DNA from: Microseira wollei NIES-4236
GTDB taxonomy: Bacteria; Cyanobacteriota; Cyanobacteriia; Cyanobacteriales; Aerosakkonemataceae
Assembly (NCBI RefSeq): GCF_020521235.1
Contig: NZ_BLAY01000078.1
Location: forward strand, 1 to 45,175
Length of the DNA stretch: 45,175 bases
Direction: 5' to 3'
A program made the translations under genes and the position numbers. A model generated the notes under the pieces. That model was not told the DNA's origin and ran no database searches. It saw only the letters and a program-made list of their open reading frames with translations. How positions within the stretch are numbered: the first letter of the stretch is position 1; each line of letters starts with the position of its first letter. Below, piece by piece: positions 21,273-28,442 of the stretch.

Positions 21273-21338
21273 ACCTTGATATCTCGTTGACAAACCAACG
21301 ATTTTTCGGCTCACCTTTGTTTCTTTGCGTAAGTACTG
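21235..21338 (+). mobile_element. MITE, left copy (CAGGACTTACGCA ends)
   Basis: This 104-bp unit begins CAGGACTTACGCA and ends TGCGTAAGTACTG, forming its own terminal inverted repeat. It matches, in reverse complement, the 105-bp unit at 21521-21625 along most of its length (shared blocks include AAACCCGGTTT, CCAAACCAACGATTTTT and CACCTTTGTTTCTTTGCGTAA). It carries no gene. It supplies the stop codon of the upstream acyltransferase gene. Confidence 0.8.
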
Positions 21339-21780
21339 TGGCATTGACTATGAGGGGATTCCTGACCAGGCAAGATGGGGAAACTCGTGATGTCAACGCC
21401 GACATGAGGCGCCTCACATTGGCAAATATTGTTATGAAGACAATATTTAACTCAGACATAACTGATAAAGCTGCTCAAGATAGTGCCCAGGTATTCAATC
21501 AGGGGATGGATTGGTATGAACAGGAATTACGCAAAGAAACAAAGGTGATAGAAAAAATCGTTGGTTTGGCAACCAGAGAGCAAGGTCGAAACCGGGTTTA
21601 TGGCAACGCCCTTGCGTAAGTCCTGATGAAATTAAGCGCAAGCAAGGGTTTCTAATTCCGTACTGGTTTCCCAACCCAGAAAATATCTGGTGTAGACAGG
21701 CCATCAGGCTACTCAATCAAACTTCAGTACCATTACCAGATAATGCAACCAATTATGATATCATGTCGGGTAGCAACGGT
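21339..21780 (+). pseudogene. Cytochrome P450 remnant split by a MITE
   Basis: Between the two MITE copies (21339-21520) the plus strand encodes DGETRDVNADMRRLTL followed by KTIFN, the classic segment of bacterial P450s that precedes the F-G region. After the right MITE, in another frame, codons from 21652 give LIPYWFPNPENI then AIRLLNQ, which is the segment normally found about 20-30 residues later in P450s (PxWxPTPxN). The N-terminus, I-helix, ExxR and haem-Cys regions are absent. This is the decayed middle of a P450 gene disrupted by the repeat elements, not a working enzyme. It suggests the polyketide cluster once had an oxidative tailoring step. Confidence 0.72.
21521..21625 (-). mobile_element. 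MITE, right copy in opposite orientation
   Basis: This 105-bp unit from CAGGAATTACGCA to TGCGTAAGTCCTG is an inverted, imperfect copy of 21235-21338. It separates two parts of a P450 remnant that lie in different frames, which supports insertion into a formerly continuous gene. Confidence 0.8.
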
Positions 21781-21890
21781 TGTGTAACTGCTAATAGCTA
21801 ATCGCTAATGGCTCTTTTGGCAATTGACAATTAGCAAGCGAGCAATTAGCAATTAGCCATCCATACACTACCGATAACTGGGGAAAGGAT

Positions 21891-23672
21891 ATGACCAACT
21901 ATAGCCAGCAGCCCCGAAAACTTTGGGCACGTCGGCTGACTATTTTAAATACATTTCTCTCCTTTAGCATTCTTCTAGTATGGGACGGGCTAACGGGGCG
22001 CATAGCACAAAATCAGGCGCGACGAGGTAGCGCTTTACGGAATCAGCTGATTCAACTTGGACCTACATTCATCAAGTTGGGACAATTGCTCTCGTGCCGC
22101 CCAGACCTCATCCCACCTATTTATTTAAACTCACTCGCCAATTTACAAGACCAATTGCCTCCCTTTCCTAATCAGGAAGCCTATCAGCTGATAGAAGAAG
22201 AATTAGGATGTAGCTATGACCAAATCTATGCTGAACTGACCCCCGAACCCGTAGCGGCTGCCTCCCTGGGGCAAGTTTACAAGGGAAAACTCAAGACGGG
22301 TGAAATCGTAGCTGTAAAGGTGCAACGCCCCAATCTGATCGATCGCATCGCCCTGGATATTTACCTGCTGCGCCAATTAGCAGCTTGGGCACAAAAAAAT
22401 ATTCCATTTATTCACAGTGACCTGGTAGCTTTGAGCGATGAACTAGCTACTCGCCTGTTTGAAGAAATGGACTATATTCAGGAAGGTCGGAATGCCGAGA
22501 AATTTGCCCAACTATACGGTGACCTGAATCATATTTACGTGCCTCGCATCTACTTTGAATACACCAGTCGTCGAGTCCTGACGATGGAGTGGATTAATGG
22601 CATCAAATTAACCTCAACACAAGAGATTCGCGCCCAAGGATTAGACCCAAATAACCTAATAGCTGTGGGATTCAAGTGTTCCCTCAGGCAACTGCTAGAG
22701 GGGGGTTTTTTTCATGCTGACCCTCACCCAGGTAATGCCTTAGTCACCCCCGATGGGAAATTAGCCTACCTCGACTTTGGCATGATGAGCGAAGTTTCAC
22801 CCGAGACAAGCGATCGCTTGATTGTCTCTCTGCTGCATATGATCGCTGGCGACTTTGAAGGACTCGCCAAAGACTACATCTTACTGGGATTTCTGCCCCC
22901 CCAAACCGATATAACTCCCCTGATTCCCAAACTGGCCCAAGTGTTTGGTAATATCCGGGAAGCGAGTGTAGCAGAATTTGGCTTCAAGCAAAGTTTTGAA
23001 AGGCTATCTGAATTGATGTATCAATATCCCTTTCAAGCTCCCACCTACTACCTGATGATTTTCCGCTGCTTCGCCACCCTGGAAGGAATAGCGCTCAAAG
23101 TCAATCCCAAATTTCAGACATTTAAGCTGGGCTATCCCTATATTGCACAGTGGATGTTAACGAAGGGTACGCCCACCTTGAGGAATTCCCTGACAAATTT
23201 CTTGTTTAAGAATCGCACTATCCAATGGCAGCAAGTATCTGACTTATTACAAAATGCTCGTTCCAGTGATGATTGTGACTTTAACCAACTGCTTGGTGGG
23301 TCACTAGAGTTTTTGTACTCTCCCCAGGGAGAATTCCTGCGTCATGCCCTGGTTGATGAGATTGTTACCGATTTAGAACTGCTCTTACAAAAGACTTTCG
23401 GGAAAGTCATGACCTGGGTGGGTCTGACGGTTACTCATTTACCCCTATCGACAAGAGAATCGCTCAGTCTAGACAAACTACAACAACTTGTGGATATCAT
23501 CCAACAAACTCCGGCTTTTGAACTAACTTCTTTCTCCGAGATTTTCCCACTGTTGTTCAAAGAAGAAACCCAACGCTTGGGGCAGGAAATTGCTAGTGAA
23601 TTGGGGCAGCGGTTGTGGGAGCGACTGATGTCCGATCCCCTCTCTATTTTTAAGCTGAAAGTAAGTTTATAA
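21891..23672 (+). CDS. ABC1/AarF/UbiB family atypical kinase
   Basis: This 593-residue protein starts with ATG preceded by GGGAAAGG. Diagnostic ABC1 features are a KxGQ-type motif (FIKLGQLLSCRPDLIP), the Ala-rich loop AAASLGQVYKG that replaces the usual Gly-rich loop, the ATP-site Lys143 in AVKVQRP, the catalytic-loop equivalent FFHADPHPGN and the metal-binding YLDFGM. These proteins bind and hydrolyse ATP and support prenylquinone or lipid metabolism. In cyanobacteria there are several paralogues, linked to plastoquinone/tocopherol metabolism and stress. An N-terminal hydrophobic stretch (about residues 20-32) suggests peripheral membrane association. It is a housekeeping-type gene that marks the end of the polyketide region. 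Confidence 0.93.
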   Translation: MTNYSQQPRKLWARRLTILNTFLSFSILLVWDGLTGRIAQNQARRGSALRNQLIQLGPTFIKLGQLLSCRPDLIPPIYLNSLANLQDQLPPFPNQEAYQLIEEELGCSYDQIYAELTPEPVAAASLGQVYKGKLKTGEIVAVKVQRPNLIDRIALDIYLLRQLAAWAQKNIPFIHSDLVALSDELATRLFEEMDYIQEGRNAEKFAQLYGDLNHIYVPRIYFEYTSRRVLTMEWINGIKLTSTQEIRAQGLDPNNLIAVGFKCSLRQLLEGGFFHADPHPGNALVTPDGKLAYLDFGMMSEVSPETSDRLIVSLLHMIAGDFEGLAKDYILLGFLPPQTDITPLIPKLAQVFGNIREASVAEFGFKQSFERLSELMYQYPFQAPTYYLMIFRCFATLEGIALKVNPKFQTFKLGYPYIAQWMLTKGTPTLRNSLTNFLFKNRTIQWQQVSDLLQNARSSDDCDFNQLLGGSLEFLYSPQGEFLRHALVDEIVTDLELLLQKTFGKVMTWVGLTVTHLPLSTRESLSLDKLQQLVDIIQQTPAFELTSFSEIFPLLFKEETQRLGQEIASELGQRLWERLMSDPLSIFKLKVSL

Positions 23673-23706
23673 TGAATAATTTAGCGAGAGCAAGCGGCAA
23701 ACGTTC

Positions 23707-23800
23707 CAGGGGTGAAACAAGCAGAAGCAGACCAAATTGTCTCAGCAATGGCTCATGGTTTTGCCCGACCGGAAAATGGATGGCATTTTTATAGCGGATT
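23707..23800 (+). pseudogene. Partial, internally deleted copy of the S9 peptidase 3' region
   Basis: The translated pieces KQAEADQIVSAM and HGFARPEN closely match the end of the peptidase gene at about 26134-26250 (KQAEADQIVAAM ... HGFARPEN), but the roughly 48 nt between them are deleted here. There is no start and no enzyme. It is a duplicated, decaying segment about 2.4 kb from its parent. Confidence 0.8.
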
Positions 23801-23802
23801 GC

Positions 23803-23892
23803 AGTCGCATGAGGTACACCTTGGTTTGTGTAGCGGCAGCGTTAACGCTGCCGCTACACAAAAGGCGCCAAAAGGCTGTACCTCACTCACTT
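23803..23892. repeat. Large palindromic repeat with a perfect 34-bp core
   Basis: The core at 23827-23860 is a perfect palindrome (17-nt arm TGTGTAGCGGCAGCGTT). Outer arms carry GAGGTACA and TGTACCTC. The right half shares about 35 identical nucleotides (antisense) with 31326-31360, so this is a dispersed family with at least two members in the window. Confidence 0.8.
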
Positions 23893-24146
23893 GCAATCTG
23901 CTGTAGGCGATCGCCCCATACTTGGCTTTTTTATCTGCTATGATTTTTCTGGGGAATATTTGGTAATAACCCTAGTAATGTTGAGGATCTGATTCGGCAT
24001 GAAAGGGGGCAATTATTAGGGTGAATAGAATGCCGAATGTGAGAGCGATCGCTAAAAACAAATTTTCTGTTTTTTTCAAGATCAAACCAGTTTTTTCCAC
24101 AGCCTAAAATGCTGAAAAAATTATTATACATCCAATTAGTTTAACT

Positions 24147-24181
24147 GAGAAACCCGGTTTTTGCCAAAAACCGGGTTTCTC
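24147..24181. repeat. AAACCCGGTTT-type hairpin
   Basis: Perfect 16-bp stem GAGAAACCCGGTTTTT (24147-24162), 3-nt loop, and complement at 24166-24181. Member of the most common palindrome family in the window. Confidence 0.8.
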
Positions 24182-24193
24182 GGACAACAACTC

Positions 24194-24343
24194 ATATCAT
24201 GTCCGTTGAATTGCCCATAATAAAAAAACCTCACCCAGTCGTTGCGTAGGGACACGGCATCTGACGATATCTCGGACAAACAGATAACGTTAATCGTGCC
24301 GTGTCCCGGCTGATGATTATGGGTAATCTTAAGGACATGATAT
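24194..24343. mobile_element. MITE with ATATCATGTCCG ends, copy 1
   Basis: About 150 bp bounded by imperfect terminal inverted repeats that begin ATATCATGTCC and share a CCCATAAT block. A second copy of about 140 bp lies at 27977-28116 with nearly the same left end. The interior carries TAGGGACACGGCAT with its inverted partner, also seen at 37918-37980. No gene inside; it would need a transposase encoded elsewhere. Confidence 0.72.
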
Positions 24344-24426
24344 CATCCACCTGATTCACCCGTTAGTATGATTTACTCCTAGCGCCAGCCAAGTCACAAT
24401 AGGATTTTCTAGTAGATGAGGCAACT

Positions 24427-26349
24427 ATGCAATCTGCTACTATCGAGCAACAAGCACCTTCGTTACCGCCGCTGATTTCCCGCGAAATTTTGTTCGGAAA
24501 TCCAGAACGAACCAGTCCCAGTCTTTCCCCCGATGGGAAATATTTAGCATACCTTGCACCCGATGACAATAACGTTTTGCAAGTATGGCTAAAAACAGTG
24601 GGACAGGAAGACGACAGGACAATCACAGCCGACAAAAAACGCGGGATTCATATCTTTTTCTGGACATATAATACCGACGAGTTAATCTATATGCAAGACT
24701 CGGACGGCGACGAAAACTTTCACCTGTACTTAGTTAACATTCGGCATTCCCAGGCAGAGTCTGGGAACGATATTGTCCGAGATTTAACGCCATTTCAAGG
24801 GGTAAAAGCAGATTTGGTCGGACTTGAACCCAAATTTCCAGACCAAGTGCTGGTACAGATGAACTTAAATAACCCGGAAAAGTTTGACGTTTATCGCATC
24901 AACTTGAAAAACGGGGCAGTAGAATTCGATATCGAAAATCCAGGTAATATTATTAGCTGGAATGCTGATGCCGAATTCCAAATTCGTGGAGCAAATGCTA
25001 GCACCCCCGATGGCGGTTATGACCTTTTATATCGGGAAACAACGGATAAAGATTGGGAAATATTGCGCCACTGGGGACCAGACGACCAAGGCGGGGCAGT
25101 TAGCTTTTCAGCTGATGGCAAAACGCTTTATATTGAAGGCAGTCACGATGCCAACGCGCTGCGTTTAATTGCCATAGATCTTGCCACTCATCAGGAAACT
25201 ATTATTGCCGAAGATCCCCAATACGATGTTGGCGGGATAATGATACATCCGGTGACGCGATTTATTGAGGCGGTTGCATTTTTTAAAGACAAACAGGAAT
25301 GGCAGATAATCGACCAAAGTATAGCCGCAGATTTTGCAGCAATTTCCCAAGTTCGCCCCGGAGAATTCTTCATCAGTAGCCGCGATTTGGCAGATAAAAA
25401 TTGGCTAGTCGCTTACATGACAGACGATGGCCCAATTTATTACTACGCCTACAATCGCGAATCTAAAAATAGCACCTTCCTGTTCACCAACCAACCGAAA
25501 TTAGAAGGGTTGCAACTCGCATCGATGCAACCCGTTTCCTATCAAGCGCGCGATGGTTTAACCATCTACGGTTACTTAACAACTCCTGTCAATATTCCTG
25601 CCCAAAATTTACCCACCGTCATGTTAGTTCACGGTGGCCCTTGGGGACGGGATACTTGGGGTTACGATTCAGAAGCGCAGTGGTTAGCGAACCGAGGTTA
25701 TGCGGTTTTGCAAGTTAATTTTCGCGGTTCTGCGGGGTACGGAAAAGCATTTTTGAATGCCGGAAATCGCGAATGGGCAGCCAAAATGCACGACGATTTA
25801 ATTGATGGCGTCAATTGGCTGATCGAAAAAGGCATTTCCGACCCGCAAAAGATTGCGATTATGGGCGGTTCCTACGGCGGGTATGCCACTTTAGTCGGAT
25901 TAACTTTCACGCCGGATACCTTCGCCTGCGGTGTCGATATTGTCGGGCCAAGTAATATAATTACCCTGCTCCAAACGATTCCGCCTTATTGGGAACCCTT
26001 GAAGGCAATGTTTTATCATCGCGTGGGTAATTTAGAGACAGAAGAGGAGTTTTTGAAGTCGCGATCGCCTCTATTTTTCGTAGACCGGATCAAGAAACCT
26101 TTGCTAATAGCTCAAGGGGCAAACGATCCGCGGGTGAAACAAGCAGAAGCAGACCAAATTGTCGCAGCAATGCGAAAGGCAAACTTACCAGTTGAATATG
26201 TCCTTTATCCTGATGAAGGACATGGTTTTGCCAGACCGGAAAATCGATTGCATTTTTATGCGATCGCCGAAGAGTTTCTGGCTAAATACTTGGGGGGTCG
26301 GTTTGAACCCATGACCGACATTCCTGGTCATTCAGGTGTCATCAAATAA
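24427..26349 (+). CDS. S9 family prolyl oligopeptidase-like serine hydrolase
   Basis: This 640-residue protein has an N-terminal beta-propeller region (about 30-370, with SPDGKYLAYLAPDD-type blades) and a C-terminal alpha/beta-hydrolase domain. The catalytic residues are Ser482 in GGSYGGY, Asp567 in GANDPRV and His599 in DEGHGF. The oxyanion-region motif HGGPWGRD is present. The family cleaves short peptides, often acylaminoacyl or proline-containing, in the cytoplasm; some members act as esterases. No signal peptide was seen. It stands alone between repeat-rich spacers, and a decayed piece of its 3' end lies upstream at 23707. Confidence 0.93.
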   Translation: MQSATIEQQAPSLPPLISREILFGNPERTSPSLSPDGKYLAYLAPDDNNVLQVWLKTVGQEDDRTITADKKRGIHIFFWTYNTDELIYMQDSDGDENFHLYLVNIRHSQAESGNDIVRDLTPFQGVKADLVGLEPKFPDQVLVQMNLNNPEKFDVYRINLKNGAVEFDIENPGNIISWNADAEFQIRGANASTPDGGYDLLYRETTDKDWEILRHWGPDDQGGAVSFSADGKTLYIEGSHDANALRLIAIDLATHQETIIAEDPQYDVGGIMIHPVTRFIEAVAFFKDKQEWQIIDQSIAADFAAISQVRPGEFFISSRDLADKNWLVAYMTDDGPIYYYAYNRESKNSTFLFTNQPKLEGLQLASMQPVSYQARDGLTIYGYLTTPVNIPAQNLPTVMLVHGGPWGRDTWGYDSEAQWLANRGYAVLQVNFRGSAGYGKAFLNAGNREWAAKMHDDLIDGVNWLIEKGISDPQKIAIMGGSYGGYATLVGLTFTPDTFACGVDIVGPSNIITLLQTIPPYWEPLKAMFYHRVGNLETEEEFLKSRSPLFFVDRIKKPLLIAQGANDPRVKQAEADQIVAAMRKANLPVEYVLYPDEGHGFARPENRLHFYAIAEEFLAKYLGGRFEPMTDIPGHSGVIK

Positions 26350-26573
26350 GTCAGTACTCCTAGAAACCGGGTTTCTACCTAGAGAGCGAGTTTTTTTTCC
26401 CGACGATTTTTCAGAGCAACCCGGTTTCTTTGTCTAAGTTCTGAAGTTGTAGGTTGGGTTGACGCTTGTTACCCAAACAGGCAAATCACTTAGGGGTGTT
26501 GGGTTTAACTATCGTTCAACCCAACCTACAAAATACTGACTATTTTTCGGTCAAGCTAGTAGCAGAACAGGCG
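26350..26573. repeat. Two nested palindromic repeats between convergent genes
   Basis: GAAACCGGGTT-type arms at 26363-26373 and 26418-26428 form one inverted repeat. A second has perfect 15-bp arms TGTAGGTTGGGTTGA (26448-26462) and their complement at 26516-26530, a sequence often seen as a dispersed element in cyanobacteria. They separate the convergent S9 hydrolase and oxygenase genes and may end both transcripts. Confidence 0.7.
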
Positions 26574-27434
26574 TCAACTCCAATATGTCAGGGGTTTGTC
26601 CTGACCGCGATATCCAATAAACATCGACATGGATAAGCGCGGACCCCCCTTTGAAGGACGAACTGCGTGGATTCGCCCAGCATCAAAAAGAATTAAATCT
26701 CCAGCTGAAGGCTTGATAACCGCTGCTGCTGGTGGAAGATTCCGCCGATCAACGATGCCTTCATATTTGTATTTCTGGTCGCGAATTGCCTTTTGCTGTC
26801 CGCTGGATGGTTTCTCATCCCAAATCTCAAGCTCTCCACCGATATCTGCTGGACGTAGGTAAATATTTGCGGAGCATTGGACAATAAGTTTGTCTAAGGA
26901 ATGCGTCGGAGGAAGCGGAGCGTCCAGAATGTCTCGCAACAAAACATCTTGATGAGGAGGAAGTTCAAATCCATCTTCAAATACACGTCCGATACCGACC
27001 AACATTCTGCGCCCATGAATGTTCTCTATGTAGGTTCCTGCTAGCCAAATATCTTCGAGTTCCACTCTCAGCTTGTCGATGGGCGAAAGATAAGGGAAAA
27101 AAGTTTGACGGAGGCTCTTAATAGAGGGATAAGCTTCCTCATAGTAGCGTTCGAGCCTTTCCCAACTCCCATTAGTTTCAAAGAAAGTGATTCCAGTCCT
27201 TTGGACTCCAATATCAGGCGCTCTGAGATAGCGTTCAAAAGCTGTATGCTTCAGTAACTGTTTGCTGGCCCGCTCAACTTCCTCCTGGGGATAGTAATTA
27301 GCGATGCGTAGCGCAATTAACCTCCCCTCTAACAAATCCACAATGTCAGACAGTACCAGAGTCTTTGCGGTTCTTACAGATATCGTTTCGATACCTGTTT
27401 TTTGTATATCTTTCTCGTCGATAGTAACGGTCAC
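26574..27434 (-). CDS. 2-oxoglutarate/Fe(II)-dependent oxygenase
   Basis: This 286-residue protein starts with GTG (27434) behind AGGAAG. The iron ligands are His161 and Asp163 in PPHQDV and a distal His256 in DAGRIHAV, and Arg266 (GGPRLSMS) is placed to bind the 2-oxoglutarate carboxylate. This is the standard double-stranded beta-helix facial triad. Because the second ligand is Asp, it should be a hydroxylase or related oxygenase and not a SyrB2/WelO5-type halogenase, where that position is Gly or Ala. No signal peptide. The substrate is unknown. It lies on the opposite strand and 5 kb away from the PKS genes, so membership in that pathway is only a possibility. Confidence 0.87.
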   Translation of the reverse strand: MTVTIDEKDIQKTGIETISVRTAKTLVLSDIVDLLEGRLIALRIANYYPQEEVERASKQLLKHTAFERYLRAPDIGVQRTGITFFETNGSWERLERYYEEAYPSIKSLRQTFFPYLSPIDKLRVELEDIWLAGTYIENIHGRRMLVGIGRVFEDGFELPPHQDVLLRDILDAPLPPTHSLDKLIVQCSANIYLRPADIGGELEIWDEKPSSGQQKAIRDQKYKYEGIVDRRNLPPAAAVIKPSAGDLILFDAGRIHAVRPSKGGPRLSMSMFIGYRGQDKPLTYWS

Positions 27435-28442
27435 AAAATCTTCCTATTCCGTCAATAAACCATATTGGTAGTCTTAAACAGGTAAGGATCGGTACCATAG
27501 GAAACTCTATGATTCCTTAGGAAACTAACTCGATCTCCTACACAGAACCTATCCTTCAAGATGCTTAGACTCACCAACCATCAAGTTATTAAACGCTACA
27601 AAATAACCCTTTCTAACTCCCTCCGCCGCATCACTTCCGTGTTACTACTGATATCAATTCCTCTGGCATCCTTATTGTATAGTTGAATCTACTTAAAACC
27701 GTTTTTTCCTTATCACCTGCTGCACAATATGGAATCTGCGGATACACAGATTGATATCGTTAATGGGAGTCATGGTACAAGCAGATTTTCTGCACATACT
27801 TCAGTTGTCCCCCTTGTCCCCGTCCCCCATGTCCCGGGTGTGGTCAAAACCCGTTGGTGAAATTTTCAATAGTCATCGCAAGTCCATCTTTGTCCCCCTT
27901 GTCAACTGGAACCAACTAATAACTCAAGTTGCTATTAACAATAACGAGATAACTAGCAAATGCTTCGCCCCTACTAATATCATGTCCGTTGAATTGCCCA
28001 TAATAAAAAATCTCACCGCGTCGTTGCGTAGGGAACATCATAGATATCTCAGACACACAAATAACGTTGCTCCTGTTCCCTACTCCTAATTATGGGTAAT
28101 CGACCGGACATGATATAATAGCTTGTAAGGGCTTTTTGCAGTGGCGTAGAAATATTTCTTGTTGGCCGACAAGATAACAGCGCAAATGCACAAAGGTCCC
28201 TACTAAGGGGAAGAACAATGCTTGCTATATTGCTGCGCTTGGGTCGAGCGGCGCGAGCGAGCGATCCCGCGCTCCCGCGCCACCAACGCCCAAGTTTATA
28301 ACTAGCAACTTGCGTTAATAACCTACTTCTCTTGTGAAGTTGGTTTGCTCAAAAGTCTAATCCGAAATAAGCGATTGCACCCATGTAGTCTAACCATTAA
28401 CATGCTACAACCGATCAAAGGCTAGTCATAAGGGCAAAAAGC
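27435..28442. other. About 1 kb of intergenic DNA
   Basis: The spacer separates the divergent oxygenase and kinase genes and should hold both promoters, though none could be fixed. It contains one MITE (27977-28116), a copy of AACTAGCAACTTGCGTTAAT near 28300-28320 and a GC-rich patch at about 28230-28290. A 112-codon frame at 27751-28089 runs through the MITE and is not believed. Confidence 0.55.
27977..28116. mobile_element. MITE with ATATCATGTCCG ends, copy 2
   Basis: About 140 bp with terminal inverted repeats ATATCATGTCCG ... CGGACATGATAT and the shared CCCATAAT block. Its first 35 bp are nearly identical to the copy at 24194; the interior has diverged. No gene inside. Confidence 0.72.

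Larger units (their letters stand above)
23673..24426. other. 754-bp spacer built from repeats and a gene fragment
   Basis: This spacer holds, in order, a decayed fragment of the downstream S9 peptidase gene, a large palindrome, an AAACCCGGTTT hairpin and a 150-bp MITE (each listed separately). The rest (23893-24146) is AT-rich with no convincing gene. The S9 gene promoter should lie in the last 80 bp, but no clear boxes were seen. Confidence 0.6.

Noticed and set aside
21287-21619. Plus-strand frame of 110 codons
   Set aside because: It is a chimera of two MITE copies and the P450 remnant between them; its start lies inside the left MITE.
21235-21625. Interpretation as an insertion sequence with transposase
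   Set aside because: The 182 bp between the inverted copies encode part of a P450, and no transposase motif is present.
23712-23943. Two short frames of 64 and 68 codons
   Set aside because: They read through the decayed peptidase fragment and the palindrome and have no independent support.
26574-27434. Idea that the 2OG/Fe(II) enzyme is a halogenase
   Set aside because: The motif is His-x-Asp (His161, Asp163); SyrB2/WelO5-type halogenases have Gly or Ala in place of the Asp.
27751-28089. Plus-strand frame of 112 codons
   Set aside because: It runs through the MITE at 27977-28116, has no ribosome site and shows no family features.
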